Origin: Bacteroidia bacterium
Lineage (GTDB): Bacteria > Bacteroidota > Bacteroidia > Flavobacteriales_D > Sanyastnellaceae
Direction of reading: 5' to 3'
Assembly: GCA_030427925.1 (NCBI GenBank)
Contig: JAUICJ010000006.1
Coordinates: 55,863 to 119,862, forward strand
Length of the DNA stretch: 64,000 nucleotides
Shown: positions 1-8,022 of the stretch, piece by piece
Layout: each line of letters opens with the position of its first letter
How positions within the stretch are numbered: the first letter of the stretch is position 1
Made by a program: the position numbers and the translations under genes
Notes under the pieces: generated by a model
The model's database searches: none
Told to the model about the DNA's origin: nothing
The model's input: the letters and a program-made list of their open reading frames with translations, nothing else

Positions 1-3000
1 GGAGTAGGTCGCGGAAGCGTCGTAGTTGCAGGCCGTTTCGTTCAGGCAACCGCATGAGTTCGTGCCGAAGCTCAAGGTCAGGTATTCCGCATCGGCACCG
101 ACGCCGTTCGGGAAGACTTGTACGAACATTTGTCCTGAAACTTCGCCGTCCGTGGTCAACTGAGCCACCAAAACGCGCTGGTCTTCACCCGCATATCCGT
201 TGGAGAATGTGGGGAGGGTGAACCAAGAACCTCCGAAGAAGCTGCTGATGTCCAAGTTGTTTCCTTGTTCGAATGAAGCAATCCAAGAATCTCCTTGGGC
301 TTGAACAAACGTGATTTCAGATTCACCCGCTGCAGGCAACGACTCGATGCCCATGGTCAACCAGCTGTCGTATTGGAGCGAAGGCATGAAGCCGAAGAAC
401 AACGGGTTGATTGAGGCTGCAGAGTACGAACCAAACTGTTCCTGATGGAAGCTCGTCGTGGTGTTCAAGAAGGTCGGAACCACTTCATCACCCGCAATGG
501 CAGAGACGAAGTCCGTAGGCGAAGGCGTCGTAACATAGACGCGGTAAGTGTTCAGGCCCGGGATGCCGTTCTCAACGTGCAACTCCAACTCCAACCCGAA
601 GCCATTCTGGCCGCCTGAAGTATTGCCGCAAGAACAGAAGTCACACGATCCGTCTTCGTACGTGGCGGTCATGTCGTAGTTGCAAGCCAAAGCATCCGTG
701 CAACCCAGGATTTCATTGACCACAATGGTTTGGTTCGCAAATGCCGTATTACCACAAGCGTCCGTAGCCGTGAACGTGCGGGTAATGGTCGTAGCCAAAT
801 CACCCACAACAGGCACATCGCTGTACGTAACGGTCGGCTCGCTGCAGTTATCCGAAGCTTGCGCCAATGCCGTCGGGAGTGACTCACCGATTTCCAAGGT
901 CACATCCGCCGGAACCGACGTGAACACAGGAGCTTCGTTGTCAACAACGGTCATGGAATGGCTCCGAACCGTGGTGTTGCTGCATCCGTCCACCGCTGTG
1001 AATGTGCGGACAATGGTGTAGTTGTTGGGGCATGCACCTGGCATGATCGTTTCCACAACAGACACCGCGGCTGAACCTTCACAATCCATGGCCTCAGGCG
1101 TCGCCAATGACGTATCATCCGAGCAGCTGACCGTGACGTCCTCAGGGAAGTCAACGAATTCCGGACCTTGGGTATCCACGATCGTAATGGTCTGGGTAGC
1201 CGTGTCCGTATTGCCCGCATCGTCAGAAACGGTCCACGTACGCAACACCCCGTTGGAAGCCAAGCAAGTTACTTGGTTCGCCACTTCGAAGCTGGCCGTT
1301 TCACCCTCAGTGTAGACGGCATTGCCCGTGAACGAAATGACCAACGCACCGTTGCTCGACGTCGCAGACAATTCCGCGTTGGGAGCGATTCCGTTGGAAA
1401 CCACTGAGATCGCGCCGAAATCAAATCCAACCGCATTGTCGATTGTCAGGGTAGCGTAATCGTATGCGTAGGCTCCAGTGACCGTGCCCGTCACCGTCAA
1501 GGTGATCATGGAACCATCGATGTCCACTTCGAAAAGACCGCGGTGTGATACGGGGTTAGAAACCACATCATCCGCTGACATTTCCAAACCTGCCCCCACC
1601 GTTACGCCTTCTGCAGAAACCACGTAAGGTTGACCGAACAAACCTGGCAAATTCAAGCCGTAGCTCGCATTCAAGTCAAGGGTTACGCCGTTCAAGCTCG
1701 CAGAGTTTCCGAGCGGAGCGTCCTCGTAAGTCCAAGACAATTCACCATCACAATTGTCCGTAGAAGCGGTCGGCTCTCCCGTAACGGATGGGTCGATGCC
1801 TTCAGCGCATTCAACCGTCACGTCCGCTGGTGCGACCGCGACCGGTGCAACTTCATCAATCAAGGTCATGGTCTGCACCGCCGTTGCCGTGTTGCCCGCA
1901 GCGTCAGTTGCGGTAAAGGTCCGGGTGACCACAAACGTACCCATCATGGGGGCAATCTCGTCCTCATACGTCACGACCACAGGCAGTCCGCATCCGCCAT
2001 CCACCGCAACCGCCATCTCCGTGGGGAGGTCGCTGTCGCACGCCATTACAGCGTCAGCTGGAACCGAAGTGAACGTCGGGGCTTCCGTGTCTTCCGTCAT
2101 GTAGTTGAAAGGAAGGGTCACACGCTGATCCACTCCTTGATCTCCTTGGTCGAAGATTTGAACGTACAACTGACCGCTGAGCATTCCAGTGGTTGTGAAT
2201 TGACCAACCAAAACGCGGTGGTCATCCCCTGCAACGCCATTGTCGTAGTCCGCCGTAACGAACCAGCTGTCGCCCAACGTGCTCGTGAGGTCGATGTTGC
2301 CTCCAGCTTGGAATACCTCAGCCCAATCCGTGGTGCTGGCCAATTGAGGTGACCCATAACCCTCCGGCAGGATTGAAGACTCCACACCAATCGTCACCCA
2401 GCTGTCGTAAGCGAGTTCCGGGTAGACTCCGAAGAAGGCGGGCATCAAATAGGTCGGGAAAGGCGACGGGGACAGCGTTCCTTGGAAGAACGACGTGGTC
2501 GTGTTGATCATGGTCGGGAACTCCGAAGTGCCCGAAATGGCCGAGACCAAGTCCGTTGCATCATCGGTGTTCACGTACATCCGGTAGGTCGTACCGTATT
2601 CTGAAGTGGCGTGCTCCTCAATTGAAACGAAGTAACCGTCAACTTCCGTCGTGCTGTAGCAGCAGTAATCGCAAGAACCATCGTTGTCCGTTGCGCCAGA
2701 ATCGTAGTTGCAAGCATCAGCCTCGGTGCAACCACCCACTTCGAATTCATCGCAAACGCCGTCCATGTCCGCATCGTTCACGCATGAACCATCGCACGTG
2801 TAACCCGCATCCGGGTACAAGCAAAGGCTGTTATCGGTGTCTGTGGTCGAATCGCTGTTGAAGTTGCAAGCGGTTGCATCCGTGCAATCGACGACTTCAT
2901 ACATGTCGCAAACTCCGTCACCATCTGCATCGGCCAAGCAATTGCCTTCGCAGTCGTAACCCGCCGTTGGCCAAACACAGGGAACGATGTCCGTCGCACC

Positions 3001-4608
3001 CATCACGTAGTTGCAAGCACCCTCCACCATGCAACCTACAATTTCATCCTCATCGCAGACGTAGTCACCATCGGAATCGTTCAAGCAGTTTTCGTCGCAA
3101 TCAACGTAGTCCACGCCGTAAACATCAATGGGGTACTGGCAGGTACCATCATCCCACAGGGCATTCACGTCGTAGTTGCACGCTGATTCGTCCGTGCATG
3201 CGCACATCGGAGTGCTGAACGAAGCAACGTATTGAATTTCATTCTCTTGCACGCCATTCGGAAAGACTTGGATCAGGGCCGTTCCGCTGAGGTAGCCATC
3301 AGTAGTGAATTGTCCAATGAGCACGCGGTTGTCATCGCCTGCAATGGCATTGCTACCGCCCGGCTGAGCAAACCACGCACCCCCCGTGAGGGTCGAGATG
3401 CTGATGTTGCCTCCGGCTTCGAAGGTGGTTGCCCAGTCTTCGCCAGGAGTGTTCGCCAATTGGGTTGCATTTTCTCCCGTGCCTGCAGGGCCAGTCAGGC
3501 CAATGGTTACGTACGAATCGTACTCCATCTCAGGGAAGGTCGGGAAGAAAAGCGGATTCAACGGCTGTGACGTAGCCGCACCCTGTGGGTGCTGATAGAA
3601 GGACGTGGTCGTCGCCATCTCCAGCGGGCTCGCCTCCAAACCAGCAACTGCCGACAAGGCATCGCCCGGGTTCGCCGTCGTTGCGTAGACGCGGTAGGTG
3701 CGCATGCCAACGACTCCACCAACAGCATGCAATTCGACGTCGAGGCCGTAGCCTTCCGTGTCAGAAGTCAACGCGTTGCAGCAGTAATCGCACGAGCCAT
3801 CATCGTCCGTTGCTCCTGAATCGAAGTTGCACGCGGTGTTGTCCGTGCAACCGAGGTAGATGCAAGAACCATCGTTGATGGTCGCTTCTTCCAGGTAGGA
3901 AGGTGAAGCGGGATCGGTGCAGCCACAAATTTCTGACGAGAACGTGAATTGGTGCGTGAACGTTCCACCTGCCGCAGCTTGAATGGTCACATTGAGCGCT
4001 CCGCCCAAGTCACCATCGGTGGTCAATTGCGCCAACAACACTTTCTGGTCATCACCTGCGAATCCGTTCGAGCCGCCGTTGATGAACCACCCACCATCGA
4101 TGGCCCCACCCACGCTGAAGCTGGAGCCGTTTGCAAAATCAGCAGCCCATGCGGACTCTGCTTGCAACGAAACTCCTTGTTGACCTGAAGCGGGCTGGCC
4201 CGTCAAACCGATGGTTACCCAGCTATCGAACTCGAGCGCTGGAAAGAAACCGAACAATGCAGGGTTGATCAAATTCGACGTGTTGCCTCCGTATTGGTGC
4301 TGGTAGAATGAACCCGTGGTGGAAAGGGCCACCGTCCCACCATCACCACCCGACAGCACAGCGGACACATAGTCAGCCGCGTCAGGCGTATTGAGGTAGA
4401 CCCGATATGTGGTCATACCAGCGAGCCCGCTGAGGGCTCCAGAGGCGTCGGCTCCAAATGTTGCGAGCTCTTCGACAGACAACTCAAAGCCCGGGTGGTC
4501 AGCCGGTTGAGCGCCATAGTCATAGCAAGCAGTCTGAGCGACTAATTTGCCTGAAACACTTGAGAATCCGACAAGTGCAGCAAGCAGGAAGTAGAATTTC
4601 GTCTGCAT
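1..4608 (-). CDS. Giant secreted repeat protein (3' end outside window)
   Basis: The frame is open from an ATG at 4608 to the left edge, so 1536 codons are visible and the C-terminus is missing. It begins with a signal peptide (MQTKFYFLLAALVGFSSVSG, residues 1-20). Four copies of a domain of about 180 residues follow, near residues 39-225, 285-470, 657-836 and 1334-1520. Each has the landmarks TYRVY, TSFYQ, YDSWVTIG, GDD-RVL and TTDG. Between copies lie Cys-rich modules of the form GCTD-x-ACNYD-x-A-x-DDGSC and Asp-rich Ca-binding-like stretches (DADGDGVCD), with HYR-type Ig-like domains near residues 836-955 and 1120-1290 (VTVEC, RTFTATDAAGN). This architecture is typical of T9SS-exported adhesins or surface proteins of marine Bacteroidota; the export route is inferred because the sorting tail is outside the window. 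The specific function is unknown. Confidence 0.9.
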   Translation of the reverse strand, partial: MQTKFYFLLAALVGFSSVSGKLVAQTACYDYGAQPADHPGFELSVEELATFGADASGALSGLAGMTTYRVYLNTPDAADYVSAVLSGGDGGTVALSTTGSFYQHQYGGNTSNLINPALFGFFPALEFDSWVTIGLTGQPASGQQGVSLQAESAWAADFANGSSFSVGGAIDGGWFINGGSNGFAGDDQKVLLAQLTTDGDLGGALNVTIQAAAGGTFTHQFTFSSEICGCTDPASPSYLEEATINDGSCIYLGCTDNTACNFDSGATDDDGSCDYCCNALTSDTEGYGLDVELHAVGGVVGMRTYRVYATTANPGDALSAVAGLEASPLEMATTTSFYQHPQGAATSQPLNPLFFPTFPEMEYDSYVTIGLTGPAGTGENATQLANTPGEDWATTFEAGGNISISTLTGGAWFAQPGGSNAIAGDDNRVLIGQFTTDGYLSGTALIQVFPNGVQENEIQYVASFSTPMCACTDESACNYDVNALWDDGTCQYPIDVYGVDYVDCDENCLNDSDGDYVCDEDEIVGCMVEGACNYVMGATDIVPCVWPTAGYDCEGNCLADADGDGVCDMYEVVDCTDATACNFNSDSTTDTDNSLCLYPDAGYTCDGSCVNDADMDGVCDEFEVGGCTEADACNYDSGATDNDGSCDYCCYSTTEVDGYFVSIEEHATSEYGTTYRMYVNTDDATDLVSAISGTSEFPTMINTTTSFFQGTLSPSPFPTYLMPAFFGVYPELAYDSWVTIGVESSILPEGYGSPQLASTTDWAEVFQAGGNIDLTSTLGDSWFVTADYDNGVAGDDHRVLVGQFTTTGMLSGQLYVQIFDQGDQGVDQRVTLPFNYMTEDTEAPTFTSVPADAVMACDSDLPTEMAVAVDGGCGLPVVVTYEDEIAPMMGTFVVTRTFTATDAAGNTATAVQTMTLIDEVAPVAVAPADVTVECAEGIDPSVTGEPTASTDNCDGELSWTYEDAPLGNSASLNGVTLDLNASYGLNLPGLFGQPYVVSAEGVTVGAGLEMSADDVVSNPVSHRGLFEVDIDGSMITLTVTGTVTGAYAYDYATLTIDNAVGFDFGAISVVSNGIAPNAELSATSSNGALVISFTGNAVYTEGETASFEVANQVTCLASNGVLRTWTVSDDAGNTDTATQTITIVDTQGPEFVDFPEDVTVSCSDDTSLATPEAMDCEGSAAVSVVETIMPGACPNNYTIVRTFTAVDGCSNTTVRSHSMTVVDNEAPVFTSVPADVTLEIGESLPTALAQASDNCSEPTVTYSDVPVVGDLATTITRTFTATDACGNTAFANQTIVVNEILGCTDALACNYDMTATYEDGSCDFCSCGNTSGGQNGFGLELELHVENGIPGLNTYRVYVTTPSPTDFVSAIAGDEVVPTFLNTTTSFHQEQFGSYSAASINPLFFGFMPSLQYDSWLTMGIESLPAAGESEITFVQAQGDSWIASFEQGNNLDISSFFGGSWFTLPTFSNGYAGEDQRVLVAQLTTDGEVSGQMFVQVFPNGVGADAEYLTLSFGTNSCGCLNETACNYDASATYS
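45..605 (-). repeat. Copy 4 of the ~180-residue unnamed domain
   Basis: Boundaries are approximate. The copy begins at GFGLELELHVENG and ends at a Cys pair before the next ACNYD module. It shares TYRVY, TTTSFHQ, NPLFFGF, YDSWLTMG, GSWF, AGEDQRVL and QLTTDG with the other copies. Confidence 0.75.
2100..2637 (-). repeat. Copy 3 of the ~180-residue unnamed domain
   Basis: Boundaries are approximate. It shows TYRMYVNT, TTTSFFQ, MPAFFG, YDSWVTIG, DSWF, AGDDHRVL and QFTTTG. It is the only copy that leads straight into an HYR-type domain rather than a Cys-rich module. Confidence 0.75.
2655..3210 (-). repeat. Cluster of Cys-rich GCTD/ACNY/DDGSC modules
   Basis: Four to five modules of about 35-45 residues carry ACNYD or ACNFN followed by A-x-D-x-GSC or a variant. 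They alternate with Asp-rich stretches of the DADGDGVCD type. Spacing of Cys and Asp is regular, suggesting disulphide-bonded, Ca-binding spacers. The same module occurs near 3780-3930, 625-715 and 1-50, and in the gene at 15948-17741. Confidence 0.7.
3200..3755 (-). repeat. Copy 2 of the ~180-residue unnamed domain
   Basis: Boundaries are approximate. It shows TYRVYATT, TTTSFYQ, NPLFFPTF, YDSYVTIG, GAWF, AGDDNRVL and QFTTDG, and ends at a Cys pair that starts the next Cys-rich module. Confidence 0.75.
3930..4492 (-). repeat. Copy 1 of the ~180-residue unnamed domain
   Basis: Boundaries are approximate. It begins just after the signal peptide (FELSVEELATFG) and shows TYRVYLNT, TGSFYQ, NPALFGFF, FDSWVTIG, GGWF, AGDDQKVL and QLTTDG. 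Confidence 0.75.
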
Positions 4609-4628
4609 TATTCCTAGGTTAAGCGACC

Positions 4629-4636
4629 GAAAATTA
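4629..4636 (-). promoter_or_regulatory. -7 box for the giant secreted protein
   Basis: Reads TAATTTTC on the minus strand, close to the Bacteroidota -7 consensus TAnnTTTG, 20 bases before the ATG at 4608. The rest of the 4609-4774 gap is AT-rich and shows no gene. Confidence 0.45.
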
Positions 4637-4746
4637 CGAAATATCGACCCAACAAACAAGCACAACGGCGGGAAAATCGCCTCCGTCGAAAAAAAAAGAC
4701 GATTCGACGCATGAAGAAGACCCCGCTAAGCCCCGCAATACTTGCG

Positions 4747-4754
4747 TATCTTAG
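4747..4754 (+). promoter_or_regulatory. -7 box for ffh
   Basis: Reads TATCTTAG (consensus TAnnTTTG), 20 bases before the ffh ATG at 4775. It lies inside the longer open frame that begins at a TTG at 4742, which argues against that upstream start. Confidence 0.5.
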
Positions 4755-4774
4755 CGGTCTACAATCTCAGCAGG

Positions 4775-6112
4775 ATGTTCGATAATCTACAGGAAAAATT
4801 CGACCGTGCGTTTCAAATTTTGAAAGGACACGGCTCCATCACAGAGGTGAATGTGGGCGATACGTTGAAGGAGGTGCGAAAAGCCCTGCTTGACGCCGAT
4901 GTCGACTACAAAACCGCGAAGGAATTCACCCAACGAGTCAAGGAGGAAGCCCTCGGTCGCGAAGTCTTGACCTCGCTCAAGCCGGGCCAACTTCTCGTGA
5001 AAATCACGCACGAAGAATTGACCAAATTGATGGGTGAGGCTGCTGCAGATTTTCGCGTTCAAGGGAAGCCTGCTGTCATTCTTTTGGCCGGTCTTCAAGG
5101 CGCTGGAAAAACCACCCATGCGGGCAAATTGGCCAAGCTCATCGAGGACCAATTCAAAAAGAAGGTGTTGCTCGTCGCCTGTGACGTTCACCGTCCCGCG
5201 GCCGTGGACCAATTGAAGGTGGTGGGAGAAAGCGTCGGGGTCGACGTGTATGCTGAGCCGGGCGTTTTAGACGCTCCGGGCATTGCGGAGCGGGGGTTGG
5301 CTCATGCCAAATCCAGCGGCCACCAAGCCGTGATCATCGACACCGCAGGTCGTTTGGCCATCGACGAAGACATGATGCGTGAAATCGACCTGGTCAAAGC
5401 CGTGGCCAAGCCAACGGAAACCCTGTTCGTGGTCGATTCCATGACAGGTCAGGACGCCGTTCGAACCGCCGCTACCTTCAATGAGCGATTGGATTTTGAC
5501 GGAGTCATTTTGACCAAATTGGACGGTGACACGCGCGGCGGTGCGGCCCTCTCCATACATTCCGTCGTGGGCAAACCCATCAAGTTCGTCGGGGTCGGCG
5601 AAAAGATGGACGCCCTCGAGGTCTTTCACCCAAACCGCATGGCGGAGCGCATCTTGGGCATGGGAGACGTGGTTTCGCTCGTGGAGCGGGCGCAGCAAGT
5701 CATTGACGAAAAGGAAGCGGCCCGTTTGGAGTCGAAAATTCGCAAGAACAAATTCGACCTCGAGGATTTCCTTCAGCAAATCCAACAGCTCAAAAAAATG
5801 GGCAACTTGAAGGATTTGATGAGCATGATCCCCGGAATGAGCAAGGCCCTCAAGGGCATCGACATCGATGACAACACCTTCAAACAAGTTGAGTGCATCA
5901 TCCAGTCCATGACCCCTGAAGAACGCGCAAATCCGGGCATCATCAATCCGGCGCGGAAGCAGCGCATCGCGCGGGGATCGGGAAAAGACATCCAGGACAT
6001 CAATCGCCTGCTCAAGCAGTTTGAGGACATGCGGAAAATGATGCACACCATGACCAATGGCGCCGGCGGGAAGCGCAGCCGGGCAGCCGGCTTGTCAGCG
6101 CTGCGTCGCTAA
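4775..6112 (+). CDS. ffh: Signal recognition particle protein Ffh (SRP54)
   Basis: This SRP GTPase binds SRP RNA and signal sequences of nascent membrane proteins and delivers them to FtsY. The 445-residue protein has the family layout. The N domain spans about 1-95. The G domain carries the P-loop GLQGAGKTT (106-114), DTAGR (189-193) and TKLDGD (247-252). The Met-rich M domain starts near 330 and includes MSMIPGM and RGSGKDIQDINRLLKQF. The P-loop flank reads GKTTHAGKLA where most families have GKTTTTAKLA, a mild variant. I chose the ATG at 4775 (MFDNLQEKF) over a TTG at 4742, because family proteins begin this way and a promoter box overlaps the extension. folD follows after 12 bases. Confidence 0.97.
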   Translation: MFDNLQEKFDRAFQILKGHGSITEVNVGDTLKEVRKALLDADVDYKTAKEFTQRVKEEALGREVLTSLKPGQLLVKITHEELTKLMGEAAADFRVQGKPAVILLAGLQGAGKTTHAGKLAKLIEDQFKKKVLLVACDVHRPAAVDQLKVVGESVGVDVYAEPGVLDAPGIAERGLAHAKSSGHQAVIIDTAGRLAIDEDMMREIDLVKAVAKPTETLFVVDSMTGQDAVRTAATFNERLDFDGVILTKLDGDTRGGAALSIHSVVGKPIKFVGVGEKMDALEVFHPNRMAERILGMGDVVSLVERAQQVIDEKEAARLESKIRKNKFDLEDFLQQIQQLKKMGNLKDLMSMIPGMSKALKGIDIDDNTFKQVECIIQSMTPEERANPGIINPARKQRIARGSGKDIQDINRLLKQFEDMRKMMHTMTNGAGGKRSRAAGLSALRR

Positions 6113-6124
6113 TCCCCCCACCCC

Positions 6125-6994
6125 ATGCTCCTCGACGGAAAAAGCACCTCCCTTGCAATTCAATCGGAACTGGCTGAAGCTGTGGCACAGCGGGTTGCGG
6201 AAGGCAAAAAACGGCCGCATTTGGCTGCGATTTTAGTGGGCAACCACCCCGCAAGCCGCGCGTATGTGGGGCACAAGGTGAAGGCCTGTGATCGCATTGG
6301 ATTCGAGAGCACGTTGGTCGAGCTGTCCGAATCGGTGACGGAAGCAGCATTGCTCGATTCTGTTCGGCAGCTCAACGAAGACGATTCGGTTGACGGCTTC
6401 ATCGTACAATTGCCCCTCCCCGGCCACATCGACGAACAGCGCATCATCGAAGCCATCGCTCCTGAAAAGGACGTGGACGGTTTTCATCCGGTGAATGTGG
6501 GGCGCATGACCCTCGGCCTGCCGTGTTTCTTGCCTGCTACCCCAGCGGGAATCCTCGAATTGTTGAAGCGCTCGGGAATTGGGACGACGGGCAAGCACGT
6601 GGTTGTGGTCGGGCGCAGTGCCATTGTTGGCACGCCGATTTCGGTTTTGCTGAGTCGATCGGGAGAGCCGGGCAATGCGACGGTGACCTTGTGTCATAGC
6701 CGAACGGTGGATTTGGCCTCGATCACGCGCCAAGCAGACATCCTCATCGCGGCCATCGGCAAAGCGCATTTCATTGGTGAAGAACACGTGAAAGATGGTG
6801 CAGTCGTCGTGGACGTGGGCATCAACCACATACCAGACGCCACGAAGAAAAGCGGGCGGCGCATGGTCGGTGACGTGGATTTCGAGGCCGTAGCGCCGAA
6901 GTGCTCAGCGATAACGCCGGTGCCGGGAGGCGTGGGGCCGATGACGATTGCGGCGTTGTTGCAGAACACGATGCGAGCCGCGGCGCGCGGATGA
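6125..6994 (+). CDS. folD: Bifunctional methylenetetrahydrofolate dehydrogenase/cyclohydrolase FolD
   Basis: FolD interconverts 5,10-methylene-THF, 5,10-methenyl-THF and 10-formyl-THF with NADP, feeding purine and formyl-Met synthesis in the cytoplasm. The 289-residue length is normal. Visible family motifs are the catalytic YVGHK segment (residues 47-51), DGFHPVNVGRM, the nucleotide-binding GRSAIVGTP segment and the C-terminal PGGVGPMTIAALLQNT. The gene sits 12 bases after ffh, and its stop overlaps the ribD start as ATGA, so the three probably share a transcript. Confidence 0.97.
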   Translation: MLLDGKSTSLAIQSELAEAVAQRVAEGKKRPHLAAILVGNHPASRAYVGHKVKACDRIGFESTLVELSESVTEAALLDSVRQLNEDDSVDGFIVQLPLPGHIDEQRIIEAIAPEKDVDGFHPVNVGRMTLGLPCFLPATPAGILELLKRSGIGTTGKHVVVVGRSAIVGTPISVLLSRSGEPGNATVTLCHSRTVDLASITRQADILIAAIGKAHFIGEEHVKDGAVVVDVGINHIPDATKKSGRRMVGDVDFEAVAPKCSAITPVPGGVGPMTIAALLQNTMRAAARG

Positions 6995-8022
6995 CGCAGG
7001 AGGATCGCCGTTTCATGAACCGGGCGTTCGAGCTCGGGGAGCGGGGGCGCTTGTTTTCCGCGCCGAATCCTCATGTCGGCTGCGTGATTGCTGCTCGGGG
7101 TGAGGTGTGGGGAGAAGGGTGGCACCACCGGTCAGGGGAACGGCATGCCGAAGTGCATGCTTTGGCTCGGGTGCGGGCGGATCGAAAGGAGCGGCTTGCG
7201 GAAGCCACGGCGTATGTGACCTTGGAGCCCTGTGCGCACGTGGGGAAGACACCGCCGTGTGCCGATGCGCTGCTGGCTGCAGGCGTGGGACGGGTGGTGG
7301 CCGCTGTGCGCGATCCGGCGCCTTGGGTGTCGGGGGCGGGGTTTCATCGGCTCGCTGAAGGCGGGGTTCGGACCCACTGGGCGAACCCCGAAACGGCGCA
7401 GCTGGCGCAGGTGTTCAACCGCCGATTCTTTTCGCGCGAGCGGCCTTGGATTGTCTTGAAATGGGCGGAGACCTTGGACGGTTTTCTCGGCCCAAAAAAC
7501 GCACTTGCACAGCACGTCATCACCTCGCCCTGGGCGCAGCGATTGACCCACCGATGGCGCGCTGAGGAACAGGGCATCCTGGTCGGACGCCGCACGTGGT
7601 TGACGGATCAGCCGGGACTTGACGTGCGGAAAGCACCGGGGAAATCACCCGTGCGCATCGTGCTCGCGCCGAGCTATCCTCGCCAGGCGCCACCGGACAT
7701 TTGGTGGGTTACCGCCCCGGAGTTCGTGAAGGGGCCACGGGATTTGGCATGGCTCCCGGAGGACGGCCTCCACTCCATGGTCCGGATGCTTCGTACCGCG
7801 GCAGGCGTTCATTCCCTGCTCGTCGAAGGCGGGGGCGCTACCCTTCAGTCCTTCGTAGACGCCGGTTGCTGGGACGAATGCAAATGGTGGGTCGCGGACG
7901 CCCCGTTGGGCACGCCCGGCATCCCCGCTCCTGTTTGGCCCGATGGTCCCAGCGCCTGGCGCGAACACGGTCGCGGCCCCGCCGAAACGTGGCACCGGTT
8001 CATTCGCCCCCTTCCGCGCTGA
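6991..8022 (+). CDS. ribD: Riboflavin biosynthesis deaminase/reductase RibD
   Basis: RibD deaminates the pyrimidine intermediate of riboflavin synthesis and then reduces its ribosyl chain. The N-terminal cytidine-deaminase-like domain shows the zinc-site motif HAE (52-54) and PCAHVGKTPPC (80-90). The reductase domain follows from about residue 150, ending with LLVEGGGATLQSF. Length is 343 residues. A longer frame opens at 6901, but the ATG at 6991 overlaps the folD stop by four bases (ATGA) and gives the normal N-terminus. The 3' end overlaps the convergent PspC gene by 23 bases. A riboflavin gene suits an organism whose Na+-NQR and ApbE consume flavin, though no direct link is visible. Confidence 0.95.
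   Translation: MTQEDRRFMNRAFELGERGRLFSAPNPHVGCVIAARGEVWGEGWHHRSGERHAEVHALARVRADRKERLAEATAYVTLEPCAHVGKTPPCADALLAAGVGRVVAAVRDPAPWVSGAGFHRLAEGGVRTHWANPETAQLAQVFNRRFFSRERPWIVLKWAETLDGFLGPKNALAQHVITSPWAQRLTHRWRAEEQGILVGRRTWLTDQPGLDVRKAPGKSPVRIVLAPSYPRQAPPDIWWVTAPEFVKGPRDLAWLPEDGLHSMVRMLRTAAGVHSLLVEGGGATLQSFVDAGCWDECKWWVADAPLGTPGIPAPVWPDGPSAWREHGRGPAETWHRFIRPLPR

Noticed and set aside
2655..3210. Regular repeats suggestive of a CRISPR array
   Set aside because: Repeats are in-frame Cys-rich protein modules of varying DNA sequence, without identical direct repeats or unique spacers.
4680..4715. GTCGAA...TTCGAC hairpin with an A-tract between divergent genes
   Set aside because: The stem is six bases with a loop of about twelve, and it lies upstream of both genes where a terminator is not expected; I give it no role.
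6901..6990. Upstream extension of ribD
   Set aside because: The region is folD coding sequence; the ATGA overlap at 6991 gives the normal RibD N-terminus.
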